From: an uncultured Eubacterium sp.
GTDB lineage: Bacteria; Bacillota_A; Clostridia; Lachnospirales; Lachnospiraceae
NCBI GenBank assembly: GCA_948759685.1
Contig: CAQBGY010000175.1
Coordinates: forward strand, 1-6,752
Direction: 5' to 3'
DNA: 6,752 bases
Each line of letters begins with the position of its first letter. The first letter of the stretch is position 1. The position numbers and the translations under genes were made by a program. The notes beneath the pieces are model-generated. The model made no database searches. It was not told where the DNA came from and was given only the letters and a program-made list of their open reading frames with translations. Shown here in pieces: positions 1 to 5,589 of the stretch.

Positions 1-138
1 TCGGGGTATCCCGTTTTCTTCTATTTGTAGTTCATCAGAATAGTATTCGTCCGTGCTACAGCTATGAATAATAAAGATAGTCGCTAATCCAAAGGCAAGC
101 GTCATTGCATAATACAAAAAATGTCTTTTCTTTCTCAT
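1..138 (-). CDS. N-terminal fragment of a lipoprotein of unknown function
   Basis: The reverse strand is open from an ATG at 138-136 to the window edge, giving 46 codons with no stop; the rest of the gene lies outside. The product starts MRKKRHFLYY, has a hydrophobic stretch at about residues 7-25 and a signal-peptidase-II lipobox I-H-S-C with the lipid cysteine at residue 27. The mature end begins C-S-T-D-E-Y-Y-S-D-E. An acidic run just after the cysteine resembles the lipoprotein export signal known from Bacteroidota surface lipoproteins, so display on the cell surface is likely. The start C-[SN]-[ST]-D-E-Y also resembles the lipoprotein at 2155-2685, which hints at a related protein, but no conserved domain is reached before the edge. 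A lipoprotein gene is well supported; its function is unknown. Confidence 0.75.
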   Translation of the reverse strand, partial: MRKKRHFLYYAMTLAFGLATIFIIHSCSTDEYYSDELQIEENGIPR

Positions 139-162
139 GATTATTAAGTGTTTTATTTAATT

Positions 163-177
163 CTGAGAACAAAGTAA
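163..177 (-). promoter_or_regulatory. Possible -7 element for the minus-strand lipoprotein gene
   Basis: Read on the minus strand, 177-170 is TTACTTTG, one base off the Bacteroidota -7 consensus TAnnTTTG. A start site a few bases downstream would give a leader of roughly 25 bases before the ATG at 138. No convincing -33 TTG lies 19-21 bases upstream; only a T-rich TTTTTAG is present. The call therefore rests on one element and its position. Confidence 0.3.
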
Positions 178-250
178 CGAAAAACGGATTAATTCTAAAA
201 ATAATCTTGATACAAAAAAAGGGGAATATTTAGTATATGCACATCTGTTG

Positions 251-492
251 TGTTACAATGTGGCGTTGAATAAAGAGGGAAAACGTCATGAGAGTTCTTT
301 CTAAACTAGTATATTAACTTTATAAGTGTAACATTAATGAGCAGCAGTAATGTTTTCGATCTTGTAGATACTCATTTTGATTCTAAGGAAGAATTGGAAT
401 CTATTTGAACTGTTACAATATAGAGGAAATATAAGAAAAAAACTGTGATATATCTCTCTACAGGCTTTAGTACCTCTTGAAACAGTGTAACA
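251..492. repeat. Four TGTTACA / TGTAACA words in alternating orientation
   Basis: TGTTACA occurs at 251-257 and 411-417, and its reverse complement TGTAACA at 327-333 and 486-492. Orientation alternates and the start-to-start distances are 76, 84 and 75 bases. The first copy sits inside a small palindrome, TTGT-GTT-ACAA, at 248-258. The second pair has a further overlapping match, with ACTGTT near 410 and AACAGT near 482. These could be regulator-binding half-sites for the divergent genes or chance in AT-rich DNA. Confidence 0.3.
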
Positions 493-495
493 CCC

Positions 496-528
496 TATTG
501 TATTGCCTTAAAATGGTTCCTATCTTTA
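496..528 (+). promoter_or_regulatory. Probable Bacteroidota-type promoter of the lipoprotein operon
   Basis: A -33-like TATTG at 496-500 is followed, after a 20-base spacer, by TATCTTTA at 521-528. The latter matches the -7 consensus TAnnTTTG except for its last base. Element spacing of 19-21 bases is usual for the primary sigma factor of Bacteroides. Transcription would begin around 533-536, leaving a leader of about 36-39 bases before the ATG at 572. I saw no better match between here and 3205, so this promoter probably serves all four lipoprotein genes. Confidence 0.5.
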
Positions 529-571
529 CAAAGAAATTATATGAGTTTAGTTACCTAATATCTATCAATGT

Positions 572-1006
572 ATGAAACCTTTTTTTATAGTAGTAATTAC
601 TATCTTTTTATGTAGTTGCATTAATGGTCAAAGGTCTATGGAAAATGCATCAATATCTAAAGTAGATTATGATAAAAAATATCCTATCATCTCGTTCGAG
701 GTAAATGAGATAGATTTGGGAACTATTAATAAAGGGGAGAATGAGTATGTTAGTACTTTTTTTGAATTTACTAATACAGGAGAAAAACCTCTAGTGATAA
801 CTAAAATAGATGTGTCTTGTGGATGCATTGAAACTGATTATGTCAAAACTCCGATAATGAAAGGAGAATCGAGTAAAATAAAAGTTGTTTTGAATCTAAA
901 TAGGATATCAGGATATTTTCACAAGAAAATTTATCTTATCTCTAATGCTGAAGATACTTATGAGGAACTCTTGATAAAAGGAAGCGTGAAAAAGGATACA
1001 CTATAG
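572..1006 (+). CDS. DUF1573-family lipoprotein (single domain)
   Basis: A 144-residue lipoprotein. The signal peptide MKPFFIVVITIFLCSC ends in the lipobox L-C-S-C with the lipid cysteine at residue 16. Residues about 40-138 form one DUF1573 (PF07610) domain, an immunoglobulin-like beta-sandwich found in Bacteroidota envelope proteins. The hallmarks are F-x-x-x-x-x-D-L-G-T-I at 42-52, F-T-N-T-G at 66-70, P-L-V-I-T-K-I at 73-79, the S-C-G-C motif at 82-85 and a closing I-K-G-S-V at 135-139. The biochemical role of the family is not settled; its C-x-C pair is often assumed to be redox or metal related. After the lipid cysteine comes I-N-G-Q-R with no acidic run, so it probably stays on the periplasmic side. 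The sequence ends D-T-L, a possible Bacteroides O-glycosylation site. It is first in the operon, 22 bases before the next gene, which carries the same domain. Confidence 0.88.
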   Translation: MKPFFIVVITIFLCSCINGQRSMENASISKVDYDKKYPIISFEVNEIDLGTINKGENEYVSTFFEFTNTGEKPLVITKIDVSCGCIETDYVKTPIMKGESSKIKVVLNLNRISGYFHKKIYLISNAEDTYEELLIKGSVKKDTL

Positions 1007-1028
1007 TTTTATTGCCAAATATATTATT

Positions 1029-2063
1029 ATGAAATTGATACAAAGAAATTGTTTAATGACAATATTAGTCATAATATTTATTTTTGTGGGGTGCTCTTCT
1101 AGACATTTAGAAGTTCTTTATAATGGAAACTTCCATGAGGCTCAACAAATTGCCATGAACAGAAGTGAGAACTTTTGTATAGTTCTTTTAGATACATCCA
1201 ATTTGACCTCTAAAATATATAAGGAACGTTTGGTAAAGAATCATATTAAAACTGTATTTAATATGATAGATATCCGTTTACCCCAAAATTGTTGGTATGG
1301 GCAATGGCTCTATTCAATTTCAGATCCTATTACATGTATTTTCTCTCCCTCTGGTAATTTAATAGATATTATACCCGGAGCATCTCGTAAATGCTTTGAT
1401 TGTATAGAACAAGTTGTTAAAACGGGAAAAATGTGCAGAGAGTTAGCGTATTATAATAATTTTGATATGGATAAAGAACAACTAATTCCATTGTTGAATA
1501 GTGTTCTCTTATGTAAATTAGACTTTGAACAAGGACTGAATATTGAACTTCGAATTAACAAATTGCTGGACTCCATAAATTATCCTTATATAGCTTATTT
1601 GAAGATGATGAATTTAGCTAAACATAGCAAACATGAAGCAGCTCAATTGGTAGCTAAACAGTTATTGGCTTTTGATAATGATTTGGAACTTGAGATTTAT
1701 CCAGAACTTTTTATTGCAGCAAAAGGTGTCATTGATTCTTGTTATAATTCAAAAGTTGAACCTGTATTAGAATGTGTAACATTTATCGAATTGGGCGATT
1801 GTGAGAGAGGGGTTGCTAAGCCATTTAAAATTAAAATATTAAATTCGGGTAATACTCCTCTAGAAATTAAAGAAATTCAACTTAGCTGCTCTTGTGTAAA
1901 ACTTATAGGAGATGAAATGTATACTATTCTTCCAAAAGAATCTCAGTATGTCAATTTTGAATTTACTGCTGATAAAGATGAAAAAGTAGAACGATATCTT
2001 ATTTTAAAATCTAATAGCATTTATCCTATGCATAAAATAAGGATTGTTGCAAATAGTTCATAA
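1029..2063 (+). CDS. Lipoprotein with degenerate thioredoxin-like domain and C-terminal DUF1573
   Basis: A 344-residue lipoprotein with lipobox F-V-G-C and lipid cysteine at residue 22. Residues about 35-118 look like a thioredoxin fold: a helix (FHEAQQIAMN), a strand (FCIVLLD), and, after a second helix-strand unit, S-D-P-I-T-C-I-F-S-P-S-G-N. That last stretch has the cis-proline loop and the strand-turn-strand typical of thioredoxins. The usual CxxC after the first strand is absent (T-S-N-L-T-S stands there), so ordinary oxidoreductase activity is unlikely. A C-F-D-C pair occurs instead at 122-125, after the fold. Residues 140-235 are mostly helical. Residues about 247-342 are a DUF1573 domain with L-N-S-G at 271-274 and S-C-S-C at 286-289 in place of S-C-G-C. 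The protein has 14 cysteines, many for an exported protein. It shares the domain and operon with the previous gene. The domain calls are by eye; the thioredoxin-like one is the less certain. Confidence 0.8.
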   Translation: MKLIQRNCLMTILVIIFIFVGCSSRHLEVLYNGNFHEAQQIAMNRSENFCIVLLDTSNLTSKIYKERLVKNHIKTVFNMIDIRLPQNCWYGQWLYSISDPITCIFSPSGNLIDIIPGASRKCFDCIEQVVKTGKMCRELAYYNNFDMDKEQLIPLLNSVLLCKLDFEQGLNIELRINKLLDSINYPYIAYLKMMNLAKHSKHEAAQLVAKQLLAFDNDLELEIYPELFIAAKGVIDSCYNSKVEPVLECVTFIELGDCERGVAKPFKIKILNSGNTPLEIKEIQLSCSCVKLIGDEMYTILPKESQYVNFEFTADKDEKVERYLILKSNSIYPMHKIRIVANSS

Positions 2064-2154
2064 ATTAAAGGAAAGGAGGCTTTATGTATTAAATGGTTTA
2101 TTATGCGATGAAGATAGATTCAGAATGTATATTAAAATGATTAATTCGATAAAA
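2064..2154 (+). promoter_or_regulatory. Spacer with a strong Shine-Dalgarno-like run and a 15-codon reading frame
   Basis: AAGGAGG at 2073-2079 is a near-perfect Shine-Dalgarno sequence, unusual in Bacteroidota, where few genes rely on one. It is followed by ATG-TAT-TAA at 2084-2092 and then by an ATG at 2093 that opens a 15-codon frame (MVYYAMKIDSECILK) ending with TGA at 2138-2140. That stop overlaps an ATG at 2137 in frame with the downstream lipoprotein. Translation of a short leader could therefore be coupled to the next gene. No promoter-like pair is visible, so the spacer is probably transcribed from upstream. Confidence 0.3.
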
Positions 2155-2685
2155 ATGAAGAAAATAATAATTCTATTAAACGTCAGCTTGTTTGTTATTA
2201 TGCTAGTTTTTAGTAGCTGTAATTCAGATGAATATTCATATGAAGGTGAGACTTCAGTAAAAGAAAAGAATTTGAACCTACAAGCTCCCAGTGGTGAATA
2301 TATTGCCAAAAATATAAAAAGATTGAAAGAACTGTTATCCCCTATTATTGAGGAAGATAATTGGGAAAATAAGGACTTTGAAATAGTAAGTATTCAGTAC
2401 GATTCATTGGAAGCTGGTTTTTGTGCTGAAATTGAATATGTAACTGAAGATGGAATAGAAAGTAACATAATTCTTGTGAAAAAAGAGACAACCTCTGGCC
2501 CGAAGATAAAGACTAGAACAGAAGGAGGCTCTGAAGATGGGTATGAAAGCTATAGCTGTAAAAAAAGAAGTAATAATAAATGTAAGAAGTGTCGAGTCAT
2601 AAATGACAAGGAACATGGTCAAGTACGCTGTGCGTGTGATGATGGACTTGTGGAAGGCTGCGCTTTATATGAATATAAATATTAA
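2155..2685 (+). CDS. Small lipoprotein with six-cysteine C-terminal tail, paralog 1
   Basis: I do not recognise a named family. Starting at the ATG at 2155 gives 176 residues with a standard signal peptide (MKKIIILLNVSLF...) and lipobox F-S-S-C, lipid cysteine 22. In-frame ATGs at 2044, 2125 and 2137 would put extra polar residues before the signal and are less likely; 2137 stays possible through an ATGA overlap with a short leader frame. The mature end C-N-S-D-E-Y is acidic, suggesting surface export. Residues 41-106 match residues 35-100 of the next gene without gaps, 32 of 66 identical by my hand count. The tail has cysteines at 135, 143, 146, 159, 161 and 169 in the pattern C-x7-C-x2-C-x12-C-x-C-x7-C, suiting disulfides or a bound metal. 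An extra cysteine is at 90. D-S-L at 83-85 fits the Bacteroides O-glycosylation motif. The stop lies 4 bases before the paralog's start. Confidence 0.85.
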   Translation: MKKIIILLNVSLFVIMLVFSSCNSDEYSYEGETSVKEKNLNLQAPSGEYIAKNIKRLKELLSPIIEEDNWENKDFEIVSIQYDSLEAGFCAEIEYVTEDGIESNIILVKKETTSGPKIKTRTEGGSEDGYESYSCKKRSNNKCKKCRVINDKEHGQVRCACDDGLVEGCALYEYKY

Positions 2686-2689
2686 GAAT

Positions 2690-3205
2690 ATGAGAAATAA
2701 ACTACTATTAATAATAGCAATATTAGGATTTACATTTGGAAGTTGTGATAAAGAGTCGGATGAACTTGTAGATAATGGTAATACATCAATAAACTTGACA
2801 GCTCCTAATGGTCAAAGAATCGCTGCAACAATTGAAGTACTGACTAATTTAGTAACTGAGGTAATAGAGGAAAAGTATGGTGAAAATAAAGATGTAGAGA
2901 TTAATGATGTGATTTATTATGATACAGATCAAGGATTTATTGCTGAAATTAGATACATGACATACGATGGACATTCGAGTAATTTGATAATGAGTAATGT
3001 AACATTGGATGGAAGTTTAGGTATGAAAAAAGTCAAAACACGAGGCGAAGTCGGAATTACGGATGGCTTAACAATATATTCGTGTAAAAACGAAGATAAA
3101 AATAAATGCCCTGATTGCGAGATTGCTAAAACCCAAGAAGGGGTCAAATGTTTTTGTTCAAAAGGTGATAGAAGTGTTTGTAAAGTACAAAAAACACAAA
3201 AGTGA
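2690..3205 (+). CDS. Small lipoprotein with six-cysteine C-terminal tail, paralog 2
   Basis: A tandem paralog of the preceding gene, also without a family name I can give. The ATG at 2690 is chosen because it yields a compact signal peptide (MRNKLLLIIAILGFTFGSC, lipid cysteine 19). The frame is open from an ATG at 2603, but that start would overlap the upstream gene by 83 bases and bury the signal. The product has 171 residues. After the cysteine comes D-K-E-S-D-E, an acidic run of the surface-export type. Shared landmarks with paralog 1 are N-L-x-A-P-x-G, E-N-K-D-x-E-I, G-F-x-A-E-I-x-Y, K-T-R-x-E, and Y-S-C-K leading into the tail. The six tail cysteines (132, 140, 143, 154, 156, 164) follow C-x7-C-x2-C-x10-C-x-C-x7-C. 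The tail is lysine-rich and ends K-T-Q-K. It is the last gene before the hairpin at 3225-3263, so it probably closes the operon. Confidence 0.86.
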   Translation: MRNKLLLIIAILGFTFGSCDKESDELVDNGNTSINLTAPNGQRIAATIEVLTNLVTEVIEEKYGENKDVEINDVIYYDTDQGFIAEIRYMTYDGHSSNLIMSNVTLDGSLGMKKVKTRGEVGITDGLTIYSCKNEDKNKCPDCEIAKTQEGVKCFCSKGDRSVCKVQKTQK

Positions 3206-3224
3206 TTTTTTTAGAATAATTTGT

Positions 3225-3263
3225 TATGTAACTGACTCAAACATCGTTTGATTCAGTTACATA
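3225..3263 (+). terminator. Long hairpin between the two gene groups, possible terminator
   Basis: The arms ATGTAACTGACTCAAAC (3226-3242) and GTTTGATTCAGTTACAT (3246-3262) pair with a single C-T mismatch (3236/3252). The outer pair T3225-A3263 extends the stem to 18 positions around a 3-base loop (ATC). It lies 19 bases after the stop at 3205 and 18 bases before the ATG at 3282. No T-run follows on either strand; the only one, 3206-3212, precedes the hairpin. It could act as a terminator, an attenuator, or a barrier that sets different mRNA levels for the two groups. Confidence 0.5.
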
Positions 3264-3281
3264 CTATAAAACCTTTGAAAT

Positions 3282-3953
3282 ATGAAACTATTTTTTTTCC
3301 TTTTGCCATTCCTTTTCGTGGGTGTTTGCCATGCCCAAAAGGTAACTCGTGTTAATAGTAATCGGGTTACCGTAGAAGGCGACACGATTATATATTTTGA
3401 TGCAGAGCAAAGACCTATAACAAAACAGGCGCATTCTGACTCTTTAGAAACGGGTAAATATATCCTTTCTATCAAAGGAACGGATGAAATAACGGAAATT
3501 CACTTAACTTATAAACATCCTAAGCTTGAGACATTAATTGGTAAGACGCTTCCTCGGATTGATTTTGTTGATATGAGTGGAAAGCCCGTTAAAATGGATG
3601 AATCTGATATTACGGTTATATGTTTTTGGAACAGGCATTGTCGCCCTTGTATACGGGAACTTACAGCTTTAGATATACTTGCCGAAGATTATCCGGATAT
3701 TCGATTTGTTGCACTGACGCCCGATTCTAGTGGAGAAGTAAAAAGGTTGATGGGGAGATTGAACCTGAAGTGGGAAAATATAATTGTTGTTCCTGGTTAT
3801 AAAGACGAATTTGATGATATATTACATATTTATGTATATCCCTCAAATGTTATTATTGATAAAAACAGAATTATCCAAGGAGCAACAGTCGGAGGTGATA
3901 CACGGAAACTTTTGAGATCATTGGAAAGATTGAGTGGAGCTTCTAAAAAATGA
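3282..3953 (+). CDS. Periplasmic TlpA-like thioredoxin-fold protein
   Basis: A 223-residue exported protein. The signal peptide MKLFFFLLPFLFVGVCHAQ fits signal peptidase I cleavage after A18; V-G-V-C at 13-16 is a poor lipobox. Residues 19-82 have no recognised domain. From L-I-G-K-T-L-P at 85-91 onward it follows the TlpA/AhpC-like redoxin pattern: a strand I-T-V-I-C-F-W, the active site C-R-P-C at 120-123, a helix, F-V-A-L-T-P-D at 142-148, and the cis-proline loop Y-V-Y-P-S-N-V with P187, then I-I-D-K-N. The residue before the first cysteine is histidine (N-R-H-C) where W-C is usual, which could shift its redox potential. Both catalytic cysteines are present, so a disulfide reductase role is plausible. 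The substrate is unknown; cysteine-rich lipoproteins upstream are candidates. The stop is 18 bases before the ligase-like gene, so the two are probably co-transcribed. Confidence 0.87.
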   Translation: MKLFFFLLPFLFVGVCHAQKVTRVNSNRVTVEGDTIIYFDAEQRPITKQAHSDSLETGKYILSIKGTDEITEIHLTYKHPKLETLIGKTLPRIDFVDMSGKPVKMDESDITVICFWNRHCRPCIRELTALDILAEDYPDIRFVALTPDSSGEVKRLMGRLNLKWENIIVVPGYKDEFDDILHIYVYPSNVIIDKNRIIQGATVGGDTRKLLRSLERLSGASKK

Positions 3954-3971
3954 TTGTTGGAAATAGGTAAC

Positions 3972-5558
3972 ATGATAAGAATATCTCATTGTCTGTTTGC
4001 TATATTGTGTTTAGGCAGTCTCTTTGTCTATTCACGACAATTTACGGATTCATATATTGTTCCTAAATGGTGCTTCGTTGTGTTTGCGCTATTAGTGGTG
4101 TTAGTATATGAAGCTGTTAACCTATTGTTTGGTAGGTGGAATAAGCAGTCTGAGATGGGGAAATCAGTGTATGGCTTTGTTATTGTTGTCTCTTGTTTTT
4201 TGCAGGCAATATTCGGAGTAGTTCAGTTTTTCGGTTTCTTTCAGGTATCTACTACTTTTGGGGTTACAGGGAGTTTTGACAATCCTGCGGGCTTTGCGGC
4301 ATGTCTATGTGCAGGCTTCCCTTTTGCAGGATTCTTATTGTCGGATAAGAATAAATATATCAGGTATGTAGGATGGATGACAGGATTCGTAATTGCAGTA
4401 GCTGTGGTTCTGTCACAATCAAGAGCTGGTATTATGAGCATTGCCTTTATCTGTCTTATTCTTTTGAATATGAAGTTCTTTCATAAAAGATGGATGAAAT
4501 GTCTTTCTTTAGTATGTTTCGCTTTATTATTGTCAGGATGTTACTGGATGAAAAAAGACTCTGCTGACGGTAGGTTACTTATTTGGCGATGCAGCGCAGA
4601 TATGATAAAAGATGCGCCGTGGTTTGGTCACGGGGTAGGTAGTTTTGAAGCTCGTTATATGGATTATCAGGCAGGTTATTTCCGGCAACACGGGGAGAAC
4701 CATTATTCTATGTTAGCTGATAATGTAAAACATCCTTTTAATGAATATGTGGGAGTTCTCCTGAATTTTGGATTTGTGGGCTTGTTAGTGATACTTGCAA
4801 TGATAACTTTGATAACGTACTGTTATAAAACACACCCTTGTCTGGAGAAACGGATAGCTCTTTATTCCCTTATATCAATAGGTATATTTTCATTCTTCTC
4901 CTATCCGTTCACATATCCTTTTACGTGGATTGTTACGCTCTTGTGCATTGTCATCCTTACAAGGGAATATATTACAGAGATTCTTGCTCGTTCGATGATA
5001 AAAAATGTCATATGTATCTTTATTCTTCTTTGTTCACTTGGAGGTGTTTACAAATTGGTAGAGCGTGTAATGGCAGAAAAGGAATGGGGAAAGGTATCAG
5101 GACTTGCACTTTATGGAGTGTCCGGAAAAACTCTTCCGGCCTATGTGGGGTTAGAGAGGGAATTTGAGAATAATCCGTATTTTCTTTATAATTATGCAGC
5201 TATACTTCTGGAGAATAAGCAATATGAAGAGAGTCTGAAAGTAGCGTTGAAATGCCGTAAATATTGGGCGGATTATGATTTGGAACTTATGATAGGTGAA
5301 AACTATCAGGAGTTGGATAAGCATGAGTTGGCGGAGAAGTATTATGATAATGCATCTATGATGTGTCCTTCCCGTTTCCTGCCTCTTCATAAGTTGTTCT
5401 ATTTATATAAGGATGTGGGCAACCGGGAGCGTATGCTTGATGTTGCCAAGTCAATTATAGATAAACCAATGAAAATTAAAACTTCAACTATCCGAATGAT
5501 GAAGAGAGAGATGAAAAGAGAACAAACGAGATTGTTGACAGAAGAGAATTTTGAATGA
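3972..5558 (+). CDS. O-antigen-ligase-like (Wzy_C) membrane protein with C-terminal TPR region
   Basis: A 528-residue inner-membrane protein from the ATG at 3972, preceded by AGGT; a TTG at 3954 is also in frame but poorer. About ten or more hydrophobic segments fill residues 5-361. The region about 100-330 shows Wzy_C (PF04932) features: G-S-F-D-N-P-A-G at 100-107, L-S-Q-S-R-A-G at 147-153, then a long periplasmic loop about 191-262 with D-G-R-L at 199-202, G-H-G-V-G-S-F at 219-225 and H-P-F-N-E-Y at 254-259, and S-Y-P-F at 310-313. The family joins undecaprenyl-linked glycans to lipid A, to proteins, or to one another (WaaL, PglL and Wzy types); which one cannot be told from sequence. After the last membrane segment (343-361), residues about 400-497 resemble two to three TPR units (for example F-L-Y-N-Y-A-A-I-L-L-E-N), likely binding a partner. 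It lies between a redoxin gene and a transglutaminase-like lipoprotein gene. Confidence 0.88.
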   Translation: MIRISHCLFAILCLGSLFVYSRQFTDSYIVPKWCFVVFALLVVLVYEAVNLLFGRWNKQSEMGKSVYGFVIVVSCFLQAIFGVVQFFGFFQVSTTFGVTGSFDNPAGFAACLCAGFPFAGFLLSDKNKYIRYVGWMTGFVIAVAVVLSQSRAGIMSIAFICLILLNMKFFHKRWMKCLSLVCFALLLSGCYWMKKDSADGRLLIWRCSADMIKDAPWFGHGVGSFEARYMDYQAGYFRQHGENHYSMLADNVKHPFNEYVGVLLNFGFVGLLVILAMITLITYCYKTHPCLEKRIALYSLISIGIFSFFSYPFTYPFTWIVTLLCIVILTREYITEILARSMIKNVICIFILLCSLGGVYKLVERVMAEKEWGKVSGLALYGVSGKTLPAYVGLEREFENNPYFLYNYAAILLENKQYEESLKVALKCRKYWADYDLELMIGENYQELDKHELAEKYYDNASMMCPSRFLPLHKLFYLYKDVGNRERMLDVAKSIIDKPMKIKTSTIRMMKREMKREQTRLLTEENFE

Positions 5559-5589
5559 TTGAAGATTCATATTATAAATAGTATTGAAT

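Larger units (their letters stand above)
139..571. other. Divergent intergenic region, AT-rich, without a supported gene
   Basis: These 433 bases separate the minus-strand lipoprotein from the plus-strand operon. Stops are frequent in all frames. The longest codon-like stretch I noticed is 337-408, which would encode a 23-residue peptide starting MSSSNVFDLVD. It has no ribosome-binding site, and an in-frame TAG lies just upstream at 307-309. It could be a decayed gene end or chance. The region also holds the promoter at 496-528 and the repeated 7-mers listed separately. I see no tRNA, rRNA, insertion-sequence end or CRISPR repeat. Confidence 0.7.

Noticed and set aside
337..408. 23-codon frame starting MSSSNVFDLVD
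   Set aside because: It is codon-like in look but short, lacks a ribosome-binding site and a convincing promoter, and matches nothing I recognise. It is mentioned in the intergenic entry only.
2044..2154. Upstream start of the first six-cysteine lipoprotein at 2044
   Set aside because: It would overlap the DUF1573 fusion gene by 20 bases and place 37 polar residues before a normal signal peptide. The ATG at 2155 is the natural start.
2082..2622. Minus-strand frames opposite the lipoprotein genes, and similar ones at 2929-3147, 3257-3475, 4241-4441, 5151-5390 and 5612-5848
   Set aside because: All are antisense to well-supported genes, have low-complexity translations and lack start context.
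2500..2685. The tail after T-R-T-E-G-G as a double-glycine peptide precursor
   Set aside because: The paralog has V-G in place of G-G, the proteins have lipoprotein signals rather than a leader, and no peptidase-transporter gene is present in the window.
2603..2689. Upstream start of the second six-cysteine lipoprotein at 2603
   Set aside because: It would overlap the preceding gene by 83 bases and mask the signal peptide that begins at 2690.
3206..3212. T-run after the stop of the second six-cysteine lipoprotein
   Set aside because: There is no GC-bearing stem before it, so it is not an intrinsic terminator by itself.
3225..3263. Inverted repeat as an invertible-promoter or mobile-element end
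   Set aside because: Only 3 bases lie between the arms, with no flanking recombinase gene or target duplication, so a transcript hairpin is the simpler reading.
3247..3277. Promoter-like pair TTTG (3247-3250) and AACCTTTG (3270-3277) before the redoxin gene
   Set aside because: Spacing is right, but transcription would begin at or after the ATG at 3282, and the -33 element lies inside the hairpin arm.
3954..3971. TTG start of the ligase-like gene
   Set aside because: The ATG at 3972 has a better start codon and an AGG upstream, and it begins at the usual short N-terminus before the first membrane segment.
4838..5167. 109-codon plus-strand frame inside the ligase-like gene
   Set aside because: It lies wholly within a strongly supported membrane-protein frame and its translation has no domain, signal or start context.
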